The notes beneath the pieces were generated by a model, which was given only the letters and a program-made list of their open reading frames with translations, ran no database searches and was not told the DNA's origin. A stretch of 64,000 nt of DNA from Strigamia acuminata (Eukaryota; Arthropoda; Chilopoda; Geophilomorpha; Linotaeniidae), in contig CASHSZ010000084.1 of the NCBI GenBank assembly GCA_949358305.1, positions 62,001-126,000 of the forward strand, in the 5' to 3' direction. Both the position numbers and the translations under genes were made by a program. This document shows, one piece after another, positions 54,511-64,000 of the stretch (position 1 is its first letter; each line of letters starts with the position of its first letter).

Positions 54511-55995
54511 TTAAATGGATTGTTCTGGTGATGGAGTATTTGTCAGTACTGGTGGTGAATTATTGGTTAATGTGGATTGGATGTCAGTCAATTTGGGCTG
54601 TGGGGTACCAGTCAAAACAGGCAGTGTTTTTGGTTGATTTGTGTACCAGTGGCCCAGAAGTTCAGGCAGAATTACAGAGTTAAAAAATGTCTGGACCTTT
54701 GGAATTACTTCAGACCATCTGGATATATCCTGGTGACATGAATTTCTGAAGGAGTCCAAATCACAAAATCAGCATATTTGGTGTTTGACAAGTACAATTG
54801 TGCCTGAACCTTAAAGTGAAAATAAATTTATACATTACACCACTTATTACTTTTAAATCAACTGTTTTAAATACTTGATAATAATTAATAATACAAATGG
54901 GTTTTTTTCAAATTTCCTTCGTCATCTAAACAGAATTTTTTGGCCACAGAAATTGTTTTATTCTTCAGAGAGTAATGGGCACTGAAAAACAAAATAGAAT
55001 AACAAATAAACTTTTTAAAATAATAGAAAATCATATTTGCATACCTTAATTTCACAGACGCCTTCACCACAACAGTCGCAGGATACAAGACTGTCTGGAG
55101 AAGCACCAAGAAAGGGGAACTCACAACTTAGAAACCAACCACTTTCTGATGCCTTAAAGTTGTTGTGTAGTGCATTACTCTGTTCTTTGTACTTCTGTAA
55201 TGCAATATTTTCGTTATTACAACCCCAACTAAAAAAAGTAAAATATTAAATGTTATTTAAATTTGGAAAAGTTCGAGTGAATTCTACCTAGTTGCTGTTG
55301 AAGTGAAGCAATTTTTTGCAGGATAACAAATACTTTTTACCAAGCTTACAGGTGGCTTCTGTACACCTGGATGCCACACCGCATGGAGTTTTGAAGCTGT
55401 TATTCGCCCACTTCGCATTTCAAACCACAATTTTGATTTGGATTGAGATTTAGTGTCATTAAAAACATTGGACCGCGAGTCTGCTGTGACTTCAATGACA
55501 ACATCTTTGCATTTTTCAAGCAATTCTATAAAGTTTAAGTGAGCATTATTTGGTTTATAAATATAAGTTAATATCGTGGATACTTCCCCGTTAATACTTT
55601 CGGCACGTATGCATCTGAATATGGTGCGATATGCGCTAAAACTACAGGCTTAATGCCACTTCTGCTTAATTTATCGAGAAAAGTGCTCATTTGCTCTTTA
55701 GATAAAGTCTACTTCTTAGGTCTAGATGAAGAAATATTTTCTGGTTGGTTGCTGTTGTCCCTCCAATTTCTTCTTCAGTTTAGTAGTAATTGAGAAGTCA
55801 ATTTCATCTACTGGAATAAGTAAGATTTAATTTTTTTAAGCAATTTGTTTTTAAAACCTTGTCCATTCCTGTAGGCATAACCCATGTACACGGAATTTCT
55901 GTGCAGCTGGTCTGTTGTTCCATTTGCACTTTAGCATTTACATAAGATAACACTGCAGCCACATGAGAACACACTTCTCCAAGTCTGCGAAAGTT
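54511..55995 (-). pseudogene. SWIM zinc finger + YqaJ-type nuclease, decayed
   Basis: Minus-strand fragments in the right order. The 55985-55865 piece has RRLGEVCSHVAAVLSY and a later C-x-W-P, a SWIM-type zinc finger. The ~55715-55575 piece is a PYSDAYVPK segment. Exon 55525-55288 contains WFEMRSGRITASKLH. Exon 55228-55045 (acceptor TTTTTTTAG, donor GTATGC) has GASPDSLVSCDCCGEGVCEIK in two overlapping stretches, the catalytic D and E-x-K of the YqaJ/lambda-exonuclease fold. Then come YSLKNKTISVA and an end piece with PKVQTFF..ILPELLG. Splice phases of the two central exons agree. At least two frameshifts (near 54990 and 54735) break it. SWIM plus YqaJ is a combination I know from uncharacterised animal proteins. 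Confidence 0.75.
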
Positions 55996-56018
55996 TGTAG
56001 ATAATTTTTATACAGTAT

Positions 56019-56267
56019 TTGGGGTGTTCTTCACCCCTAACTTTCACATGTGTCTACAGTTTGTTGGATTCGAGTTCAGACAACAGCGAAATTCACTTTT
56101 TTTGTGATGCGAGCCCCTTAGCTTATGGGGTAGTGGCGTACAATCGTGTACGTCACTCAGATGGAAGAGTTAACACATTTTTTATTCTTTCTAAATCTAG
56201 AATCGCTCCAATAAAGACATTGACGTTGCCACGACTCGAATTGATGGGTGCCTTGCTTTTAGCCTGA
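56019..56267 (+). pseudogene. BEL-2 RNase H fragment
   Basis: Encodes FFCDASPLAYGVVAY and [12 protein letters not shown], typical of the BEL/Pao RNase H region; similar blocks occur in BEL-1 Pol. Truncated on both sides and oriented opposite to the adjacent integrase fragment. Confidence 0.85.
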
Positions 56268-56999
56268 GTCGCTCACAGTGCTCCATGGGTCTGGTTCTGC
56301 TGGGTTGTCGTAAGCGTACGTCAGTGGTCGTGAGTTTATCACGGCCTCCACTTCTACCAACACAGTCGAAAGTGCCTCGTAACTCAAAGAAGTGCAACCG
56401 ATTGTTTTCCTCAACACAATTTTCACTGAGCGCACCATGCGCTCCCAGAAACCTCCCCACCTTGGTGCAGTTTCAACGATGAAATTCCAAGTTATTTTTC
56501 GCGTATTCAAAAAATGTTGAAATTGATCCAACAACACCTCATTTAAAAATACACACAATTCTCGATCAGCTCGTTTAAAAGTTTTTGCGTTATCTGAGTA
56601 GATAGTTGTCGGTATCCCTCTTCTACCAATAAAACGTTTAAATGTGTCCACGAATCGATCCGTAGACAAACTCGACAATATTTCCAAATGCACGGCTCTC
56701 ATAACCGCGCATGTAAATAATGCAATATATAGTTTTTTACCTTGATTGGAATGCAACGGCCTTGCGAAGTCCACACCACTCGTTTCAAATAGTGCACTCG
56801 GTGTTATGCGGTCGAGTGGCAACAGCCCACATCGTTCTTTGGCCAATCGTCCCTGTATTTTTCGACATAGTATGCATTTACTCAACACCGTTTTGGTCGT
56901 CTTTCTGGCTCGTGGTATCCAAAATCGTTCACGGAAACTACTAAGGGTGTCTGCTAGTCCTCCATGCATTGTTCGCTGGTGTTCTTCTGTCATAATCAA
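56259..56999 (-). pseudogene. BEL-2 integrase fragment
   Basis: About 245 codons: zinc domain CILCRKIQGRL, GVDFARP, CAVMRAVHLEI, SDNAKTF, and [13 protein letters not shown] with the integrase DDE pattern. It begins just inside the LTR at 57012 and ends at the junction with the inverted RNase H piece, so gag, protease and RT are missing. The frame itself is undamaged. Confidence 0.85.
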
Positions 57000-57011
57000 T
57001 TTTGTTAACTT

Positions 57012-57963
57012 TGTTGCGATCCGGAAATTTAACTAACTTAATCTAACAACTAAGCTAGGTTAACTCGCAAGCGATATGCCGTTTATAGAACTTATAATCA
57101 AATATGGCGTCTGTGGGTTGTCTGGGAGTTTTGGGGAAATAAACACAAGTGTCGTTTAAACAAAAGAACAATAATTTATTCGCTGGAATTATACAAATGA
57201 AATGAATAAATATACGAAAAAGAGCGGGAATGACAATAATGAAATGCGACTGTGTCGCGGAAACAATATAAAAGCGTGTAACGACTGTTACACGCCAAAA
57301 CACCAAAATGGCGTGCACAACGATGGCTAATCGTTGTACGGCGACGTCTTCTCTTCTCTTCGTTACTCACTCGTACGATGGCGGTGGCAGGAACTCCGGA
57401 GTAACGCACGGTGGCTCCTGCGACGGCGATGGTTCACGGCGAGCAAGGACTTCTCGTTCGACGGCGACGGCGGTGGTTCACGAGGAATCGGAACTTCTTC
57501 TTTTTGATGGCGTAAATTAGCGGTGGCTAATTCACGCAAGGCGCAAACGGGTGCTGGCTTTGCACGGTGGGCAAAGCAAGCAGAGGTCTCAAAACTTACA
57601 AACTAACACGGTCAATACTAGCGAGTTTCTCGAGCGTAGCAGTGACAAGGTGTGTTGTGTTTTAGTATGCATTAAAGAGTGTGCCAAAATTGGGGATCCA
57701 AGCTTGGCACACTTCTGAGTTGTGCTGAAAATCTGCGCAATTAGCTCAGTTTGGTGCAACAAAGGAATCTGTTGCACCGAAACGGTTAATTACCGTTCAC
57801 CCCAGCCAATTTGGGGTGAAATATGCTCAGGGAGTATTCTCCCCCAAGTCACATGACTTAGTTTGACACATGCCAAACTATTGTGAAATAAAATAATACA
57901 CAATATCTTTTTAAGTGGTGAAATTTATTTAAAACATTGATGAAATAAAGTGAGATCACCACA
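57012..57963 (-). repeat. LTR of BEL-2
   Basis: On the minus strand it begins TGTGGTGATC and ends CCGGATCGCAACA. It is homologous to the solo LTR at 6028-6990. It contains a chain of hairpins (see findings). Located directly before the integrase fragment, consistent with a 5' LTR of a deleted and rearranged element. Confidence 0.75.
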
Positions 57964-58667
57964 ACTTATTAGTGATTGAAGATGAAACTATGGAATTTAG
58001 GCGTAAATTTTCAGCAAAGACATAAGCGTCAAATCAATTTCTTTTGTTTCTTTTAAATTGCTTAGTTTAAATTGGTGTGAAATTAAGAAAACGTCAGCTT
58101 AAATATCTGTGCACATACAACACAAACAGTGAGTAGAATTTAGAAAAATGTTTGCAACAATGTGCTAAATGTGCCCAACATTATCTCTTTATTACACATT
58201 ACGGATTATTTGGTGCGAATGCTATATAACATGAATTAATATCAGGCAGTAATATGAGGTTTGCTTAAAACAATTTACATTTTATGCTAATCAAGTGGTA
58301 ATCGGAAAAAGGGCAATTTAAGTTTTCGAGCAATCAAAAAAATATACAGTACAGTGCATTTGTAAGTATAATTTATGAATTTGTTAAGAATATAGAGCTA
58401 GGGCTTGGGCTACCCTGAGCATTGGTTTGTGTTGGCAGTTCTTAAAACTAGATTATTTTTAAGGTGAATAAAAATACATTCAAATTTTAGTCAATTTGAA
58501 TTACAAAGCTAGACAAAGTGGAAAAATTGTTAATCCTAGTTAAAGAAAACATTTTTAATTTCATTTTTATTGTAGTTCGTAATTTGAGGGCTCACTGTAT
58601 AGAATATTAAATCTTTGTTTATGAATTAATTCAGAGTTGTAAGTACATTATCACATAGATTACAGAC
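57964..58667. other. AT-rich spacer, nothing identified
   Basis: No gene, repeat partner or structured element found on either strand. Confidence 0.6.
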
Positions 58668-58672
58668 GTTTC

Positions 58673-58856
58673 TGTTGGTTTCAAATAGTTCATATTCAAA
58701 AATAAAGTGAGACTTTGGTCTCTCCTTTTACACACAAACATTTACTCATCGTAATCCATTTTCTTTCACTACATTTTTGTCTACAGTCTCTTAGCAACAA
58801 CAACAAAAGGTTTCAGTAACAATTATACATTTATGATTTTGATTTATACATTAACA
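58673..58856 (-). repeat. 3' LTR of the copia element
   Basis: 184 bp, identical by eye to 63289-63472. Confidence 0.95.
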
Positions 58857-58870
58857 AACTCTGCCTAACA

Positions 58871-61800
58871 TTAATTCTTTTGAAATACATTAATGTTCAA
58901 TGTTTCCATCAATTCAAATAATTTTTGAGGTCCAATCGCTTTTGTCATGAAGTCTGCCGGCATCTTCTCTGTTGGTAAGTATTCCACACGAAAACGTCCA
59001 TCTTCAACCTCTTTTCTCATGTAAAGTACGCTGCGTTGAAAGTGCTTTGTACGTTGGTGGAAAACCGGGTTCATCACCAACTTCAACGCTGCCTGATTAT
59101 CTGTAAATACTAAAATCGGTAATTTGACTTGTTCGGGGAATCCCATCTCTTCAAACAATGACTGAATCCATATCAATTCCTTCATCACCTCCACCATCGC
59201 CAGGTACTCTGCCTCACACGTGGACAACGCTATGAGACTTTGTTTCTTGCTTCTCCATGTGACTGGAGCTCCACCCAGAGTTACTATAAACCCTGCAAAT
59301 GACTTGCCATCGCTTGCTTTGGTATTCCATGATGCATCTGCATACGCCTGGATAACATCCTGACCTGGTGTGTACTTCAATTTGAACTTCATCGTACCTT
59401 TGAGATAACGAAGGATTCGCTTCACCGCTGACCAATGTGCGTCATACGGCTTTGACAACCACTGTGAGAGGAACGTGACCGCGTAAGCTATATCTGGTCG
59501 TGTCCCTTGAGCTAAGTACATCAATGAACCAATTGCTTGTCTATATGGCTGGTCTTTTAATTCTTGACCCAATGGATAAGTTGGATCTTCCAACTTGGCT
59601 GAAATGTCCATTGGTGAGTTTACCATTTTTGCTTCACTCATACCAAACTTCTTCAATATGTCTTTCACATATTTTTCCTGGTCCAAGTAGATAGATCCAT
59701 CACAACCATATGTTACCGAAATTCCTAAAATATAGGTAATTGGTCCTAAATTTTTGATGTTAATCTCGCATGCAACGTGTGACATTATTTCATCTAATCT
59801 TGCTTCATTATTTGTAATTACTGCAAAATCGTCTACATATATACCCATTGCAATAAACACTCTGTCCAGTCTATAAATATAAACACAATTCTCTATTATC
59901 AATCGTTCAAAACCAAAAGTCAATAATATCTTATTTAATGTCTTGTTCCATGCTCTGCCCGCCTGCGGAAGGCCATAAAGTGCCTTTATCAGCAGGCATA
60001 CATACAATTCTGGATCCCCTTGTTCAAAACCCTTTGGTTGTTCAACATATACCACTTCATCCAAAAGTGCATGTAAATATGCTGTTATCACATCATAATG
60101 TCTTGTAATAAATCCTGCTATTGCTGCAAGTGCCAATAAAATTCGCACCGTTGCAAGTCTTACTACTGGAGCGTAAGACGCTTCATAATCCAATCCTTTT
60201 CTTTGTCCATATCCCTGTGCTATGAATCGAGCTTTATATTTTATCCCTTTTACGTCAACATCTTGTTTGGTTGTGTACATCCATCTTGTTCCTACCACTC
60301 GTTTGTCTTTGGGTCTTGGGACAATTTTCCAAGTTCCATTTCTCTTGTGAGCTTCAAACTCCACTTTCATTGCTTTCTTCCATTCTTCAACCTGTGGTGA
60401 CTGCATCACATCTTCATACTTCTTGGGATCTTCAGGTTCCACAATTTCCGACGGTAGTGATATAAATTCTATACCATCTGTGTTCTCATTTTCGGAATCC
60501 TGAAGTAATGATTTATCATCAGTCCCTAACTGATTAACTTGTGCAGACGATTTCATCCGCTTCTTCCGATGTTGTCTCCAATCCTGCACCTGATAAGGTT
60601 GTACCTGTGTACGTATACGAGTCGGGTAACGCCTGACTATTTCCAAGTCAGTCTGTTCTGGTTCGTTTGGAGGATTCTCTACACTTGTAGGTCCTTCTCC
60701 CGACATGTCAACGTATGCAATATCTTCCATACTTTGATCACACGTCTTCTGATTTAATAAATCAGAACCCAAAATATTTTCGTCAAATTTTGCATCTCTG
60801 CTTATTACAATCTTCTTTGAACTTGGATTATAAAATTTCCATGCTTTATGATTACTTGCATGTCCTATGAAGATCATCTGGATAGACTTCGGATCTAATT
60901 TTGTCCGTTTAATCTTCGGTGTCCACACATGAGCCAGGCAACCAAATACTCTAATATGGGAAACATCTGGTCTATGCCCTGTAAAAACTTCATAAGGTGT
61001 TGTGTTTCCCAACCGTTTCGTAGATAATCTGTTTGTAACATATGCTGCAAATGACACTGCTTCTGCCCAGAAACTCTTAGGTAAGCATGCATGTATCAAT
61101 ACCATCCGAGCACGCTCTAAAAGTGTCCGGTTTGCGCGTTCTGCTGCGCCATTTTGTTGAGGGGTCCATGCTGCTGTTAATTCCTGCTTGATACCTTTGA
61201 AATCCAAGAATTCTCGGAATAAATGACCAGTAAACTCACCCCCATTGTCTGTTCTTATCCGCTGAACGTCCACATTATGTTGTGTCTTTACAAGTTGAAC
61301 AAACACTCGAAACTCATCTAATGTTTCATCCTTAAATTTTATAAATCGTGGAAAAATTCGTCGCGAATAATCGTCAACTATTGTAAATATATAACGCGAG
61401 CCAATCAATGATCCTTCCGTCATGGGTCCACACAAATCAAGATGCAACAACTGAAAGATGCCCTTTGTCTGTTCAGTATAATTCGTTTTAAATGGTAGTC
61501 TTGCCATTCGTCCTGCCATGCAAGGTCTACACACATCTGGTATCATCTTATTTTTTATTAACATTCCTAATACCGTGCGTTTCAAATCCATAATCTTCAA
61601 TGTGCGAAAATTAATGTGAGCCATCCGATAATGCCACAGTTCTATTGAATTTTGTAGCAATTGTGTGCTTTGCACACTCAAACTCTGCCTTCCAGTCTCT
61701 TCTGTATCGGTGACTATTCTCTGCGTTCTTGTTATCAACTTTACACGCAATTTATACAAGCCATCCTGTCTTGGAATAGTTAATAACAATTCATTGTCTT

Positions 61801-63154
61801 TAGAAAATATTTCACATTTATCATCATGAAATTCTAAATATAGTCCACTTTTCGTCATGCATGACACTGATAATAAATTTCCTTTTAATTTTGGGACATA
61901 CAAGACCTTTGTCAATTTTAATCGCTTCAGCTTGTTATTTTCTGGTAAACTTAATCGTAATTCACCCATGCCTTGAACACTTAACCTTTTACCATCTGCT
62001 AATATCACATCCGGAATTTCAGGTGGTTGCAACTGTTGAAATATATTCTGGACCCCAGACATGTGGCTTGTTGCACCGGAGTCCAAAAACCATTCAATAA
62101 ATTCGGACTTCATACTCCAGCTTTCATCTGCCTCCACTAATCTAGTGGTCCCGTGTGCAACTTGAGTATTAAAATCCTCTTCATCTGGATACACGCAACA
62201 TGCGTGTTCTTGTCCATCAGTTAAGCGCTGGTCATCTTTGGATGCCATGCGACTGTATCCCCTGGAACCCCGGAAACTTCCTCGTTTCATCCTCATCTGA
62301 CCACCTCGACCTCTATCACTTGTACGCTGGTCATGCTGTTGTGTAGTATCCGCTGGCATCCTGCATTGTGCCATTCGATGTCCAAAACGTCCACAATTAT
62401 AACACTGGATCTGGAATCTGCCTCTGCCACGTGATCTCCTATTGCTTGAGGAAGGTACAAAGTTATTTGTCCATAATCCAGTCTCCACTTTAGTGTTGTC
62501 AATCAATTTCCGCTGTTCCTCAGCCAATAATAAACGTTTCACTGTTGATACTTTAATGGAATCCACACCAATAGCATCACATGTTCTGGCCACTTGTAAA
62601 TAGGCATTCGGGAGGCCACGTAATATATAAGCACACAATTCTGCTTCTGACGTTTGGTCCATCAGTAGGGTCGAAGTTGCCGCTGATGTACTCGCTAATG
62701 ACGTAATTGGGGCAGACTTGATCTCTAATGACTCTAATTCTCGTGCAATGGCAGCAATCCGGTCAATATATGTGGTTATTGACTCTTCTTTCTTCATCCT
62801 GGCAGACGTTAAGCTCAAACGCAACTGCAATCTCAATTCCGCCACTTGACCTTGACATGAGGTTTTCAAAGAGTCCCAGATGTCTTTTGCAGTTGTTTTA
62901 TTTAAAACATATCTCAGTTGAGCACTGTCTATGGTACCTTGGATTATATTCATTGCCTCATAATTGTGAGAATCCCACGTTGCAATTTTAGTTGCACTGT
63001 CCTTGTCTGTCGAGTCTAGAGTAGGCTTACTCGTGTCGAGCGCATCATAAACTGCTTTTGCATGTAAAATTGTACTCACTCGATAAGACCACTCTGCCCA
63101 ATTCCTGCCATTCAATTTCACCACTGTAGTTAAGTTTGAGTCCGACTTCTCCAT
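58871..63154 (-). CDS. Copia Gag-Pol polyprotein
   Basis: I choose the ATG at 63154 (MEKSDSN); the open frame extends to 63268 but has no better start. About 1,427 residues, normal for copia. Order: Gag with LNGRNWAEW; CCHC knuckle CYNCGRFGHRMAQC; protease WFLDSGATSHM; integrase with HHCC and the core LDLCGP..DNGGEF..NGAAERANR; reverse transcriptase with YVDDFAVI; RNase H with ADASWN and the final region HFQRSVLYMR. Integrase precedes RT, which defines Ty1/copia. No stop or frameshift is seen; with identical LTRs it may still be active. Confidence 0.95.
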   Translation of the reverse strand: MEKSDSNLTTVVKLNGRNWAEWSYRVSTILHAKAVYDALDTSKPTLDSTDKDSATKIATWDSHNYEAMNIIQGTIDSAQLRYVLNKTTAKDIWDSLKTSCQGQVAELRLQLRLSLTSARMKKEESITTYIDRIAAIARELESLEIKSAPITSLASTSAATSTLLMDQTSEAELCAYILRGLPNAYLQVARTCDAIGVDSIKVSTVKRLLLAEEQRKLIDNTKVETGLWTNNFVPSSSNRRSRGRGRFQIQCYNCGRFGHRMAQCRMPADTTQQHDQRTSDRGRGGQMRMKRGSFRGSRGYSRMASKDDQRLTDGQEHACCVYPDEEDFNTQVAHGTTRLVEADESWSMKSEFIEWFLDSGATSHMSGVQNIFQQLQPPEIPDVILADGKRLSVQGMGELRLSLPENNKLKRLKLTKVLYVPKLKGNLLSVSCMTKSGLYLEFHDDKCEIFSKDNELLLTIPRQDGLYKLRVKLITRTQRIVTDTEETGRQSLSVQSTQLLQNSIELWHYRMAHINFRTLKIMDLKRTVLGMLIKNKMIPDVCRPCMAGRMARLPFKTNYTEQTKGIFQLLHLDLCGPMTEGSLIGSRYIFTIVDDYSRRIFPRFIKFKDETLDEFRVFVQLVKTQHNVDVQRIRTDNGGEFTGHLFREFLDFKGIKQELTAAWTPQQNGAAERANRTLLERARMVLIHACLPKSFWAEAVSFAAYVTNRLSTKRLGNTTPYEVFTGHRPDVSHIRVFGCLAHVWTPKIKRTKLDPKSIQMIFIGHASNHKAWKFYNPSSKKIVISRDAKFDENILGSDLLNQKTCDQSMEDIAYVDMSGEGPTSVENPPNEPEQTDLEIVRRYPTRIRTQVQPYQVQDWRQHRKKRMKSSAQVNQLGTDDKSLLQDSENENTDGIEFISLPSEIVEPEDPKKYEDVMQSPQVEEWKKAMKVEFEAHKRNGTWKIVPRPKDKRVVGTRWMYTTKQDVDVKGIKYKARFIAQGYGQRKGLDYEASYAPVVRLATVRILLALAAIAGFITRHYDVITAYLHALLDEVVYVEQPKGFEQGDPELYVCLLIKALYGLPQAGRAWNKTLNKILLTFGFERLIIENCVYIYRLDRVFIAMGIYVDDFAVITNNEARLDEIMSHVACEINIKNLGPITYILGISVTYGCDGSIYLDQEKYVKDILKKFGMSEAKMVNSPMDISAKLEDPTYPLGQELKDQPYRQAIGSLMYLAQGTRPDIAYAVTFLSQWLSKPYDAHWSAVKRILRYLKGTMKFKLKYTPGQDVIQAYADASWNTKASDGKSFAGFIVTLGGAPVTWRSKKQSLIALSTCEAEYLAMVEVMKELIWIQSLFEEMGFPEQVKLPILVFTDNQAALKLVMNPVFHQRTKHFQRSVLYMRKEVEDGRFRVEYLPTEKMPADFMTKAIGPQKLFELMETLNINVFQKN

Positions 63155-63288
63155 GACCAAAAGGAATGAAATGAAACGTGTGTTCCAATCCAAACCAAAA
63201 AATGTCACTGTACAATTCAGCAGTAAAAATTCTTCTTTTTTTTCTTCAAAAAAAATCTTCAATACCAACTTTGCGAGCCCATAACCTT

Positions 63289-63472
63289 TGTTGGTTTCAA
63301 ATAGTTCATATTCAAAAATAAAGTGAGACTTTGGTCTCTCCTTTTACACACAAACATTTACTCATCGTAATCCATTTTCTTTCACTACATTTTTGTCTAC
63401 AGTCTCTTAGCAACAACAACAAAAGGTTTCAGTAACAATTATACATTTATGATTTTGATTTATACATTAACA
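63289..63472 (-). repeat. 5' LTR of the copia element
   Basis: 184 bp, followed on the minus strand by the primer-binding site at about 63273-63286. Confidence 0.95.
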
Positions 63473-63477
63473 GTTTC

Positions 63478-63682
63478 TGTGTATAGGAAAGTCATTAGTG
63501 ATTGAACTTATATATTGGTCACATTATTAGATAGCAATGACTTAACTGTATCAATCAATTCTTCTGTCTTAAATCCCTTAGTTTAAATTACGTACTTCTG
63601 TGCACACGACTCACACACATTTATTTCGAGAAGTAAAGAATTTAAACTAATTTCCTTGACCAAAATTAATACTCCGTATTAG
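63478..63682. other. 3' flank of the second channel gene
   Basis: AT-rich, nothing identified apart from being the probable 3' untranslated region of the gene ending at 63683. Confidence 0.5.
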
Positions 63683-64000
63683 CTAAGGTTTGTGTAAACA
63701 TGATTGATAAGAAAGATTTTGTTTGATGAATCCGATTAAACATTCAAGCAAAGCAAATGTCGAGAGACCAGTCCAAATACCAATTATGGATCCAATTCGA
63801 CACAGTAATTTGACGATGGAAATTATTTTCTCTTCTTCAATTATTTCTCGAATGTTTTTCTCAACGATGAACGTAAGAATGTTTGTTTTGGCCAAGTACA
63901 CGTCTCGTTTTACTGAAGTTAAGAAAATTGTTTCTTCACAGCGTGCAACGCAGGAACAGTTGTTTCGAGGATCCGTTTTAAATTGAGTCTCCAAATACAT
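63683..64000 (-). CDS. Second DEG/ENaC-type channel gene, last exon (partial)
   Basis: Runs off the window edge at 64000 and ends at TAG (63685-63683). It shows the cysteine pair of the ectodomain end (NCSCVARC), a strand-rich stretch, and TM2 with a G-x-S filter (GLS) in IGSIIGIWTGLSTFALLE, followed by a short cytosolic tail of about 20 residues. It has the same layout as unit 1 of the gene at 1.1-8.7 kb, but here the protein stops after TM2 instead of continuing into another TM1. Same strand as the first gene, so the window probably interrupts a channel-gene cluster. Confidence 0.75.
   Translation of the reverse strand: MYLETQFKTDPRNNCSCVARCEETIFLTSVKRDVYLAKTNILTFIVEKNIREIIEEEKIISIVKLLCRIGSIIGIWTGLSTFALLECLIGFIKQNLSYQSCLHKP

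Larger units (their letters stand above)
58673..63472 (-). mobile_element. Intact Ty1/copia retrotransposon
   Basis: LTRs of 184 bp (58673-58856, 63289-63472), identical by eye, TGTTGG...TTAACA. The target duplication GTTTC lies at 58668-58672 and 63473-63477. On the minus strand, the sequence after the 5' LTR reads AAGGTTATGGGCTCGC, resembling the GGTTATGGGC primer site of Drosophila copia, which uses an internal half of initiator tRNA-Met. One intact ORF. Very recent insertion. Confidence 0.96.

Noticed and set aside
1-64000. CRISPR arrays or prokaryotic operons
   Set aside because: The window has introns, LTR elements and AATAAA signals; the repeats found are tandem or LTR type with no spacer structure.

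Overview
This is eukaryotic, invertebrate DNA, most probably from an arthropod. Host genes have spliceosomal introns (GT..AG, pyrimidine tracts), the background is AT-rich, and most of the window is LTR retrotransposons. The species cannot be read from the sequence. Host-like content is sparse: two DEG/ENaC-type channel loci on the minus strand at the two ends, a tandem pair of an uncharacterised intronless gene (one copy broken by a stop, one by a retrotransposon), a decayed SWIM/YqaJ nuclease gene, and a duplicated first exon encoding a possible signal peptide.

Layout. 1.1-8.7 kb: multi-exon DEG/ENaC-like gene (minus) with a young 2.5 kb non-autonomous LTR element, a solo LTR and small foldback elements in its introns. 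9.1-25.4 kb: Gypsy-1, a 16.3 kb Ty3/gypsy element with 1.7 kb LTRs, a fused Gag-Pol, a third ORF split by an in-frame stop, and very hairpin-rich non-coding DNA; a hAT-like foldback element sits in the 3' end of pol. 25.4-28.7 kb: duplicated non-coding DNA and a clean hAT MITE. 28.7-41.5 kb: Gypsy-2, 12.9 kb, with Gag, a -1 frameshifted Pol, and a large third ORF that appears to be spliced. 41.7-45 kb: a MITE, an unoccupied copy of the Gypsy-1 target repeat, and unassigned DNA. 45-54.4 kb: the tandem gene pair, one copy split by the intact BEL/Pao element BEL-1. 54.5-56 kb: SWIM/YqaJ pseudogene. 56-58 kb: rearranged BEL-2 fragments and an LTR. 58.7-63.5 kb: an intact Copia element (minus). 63.7-64 kb: last exon of a second DEG/ENaC gene.

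Boundaries were set by matching direct repeats, target-site duplications (TSDs) and primer-binding sites by eye: 2476-5002 (TSD CATCC), 9120-25420 (CACTT, supported by an empty site at 42.35 kb), 28686-41544 (CCTT), 45834-52389 (ACCTA), 58673-63472 (GTTTC), hAT-like 18588-19480 (CCCCCGGA) and 27084-27488 (TTCTAACA). LTR pairs are identical or differ at well under 1% of positions, so most insertions are recent.

Most unusual: (1) one uninterrupted exon joins the pore helix TM2 of one DEG/ENaC unit to the TM1 of another, suggesting a concatenated channel; (2) the two long gypsy elements share an architecture with a large third ORF that does not look like env; (3) serial hairpin arrays fill the LTR, leader and pre-ORF3 region of Gypsy-1 and, with compensatory changes, the BEL-2 LTRs.
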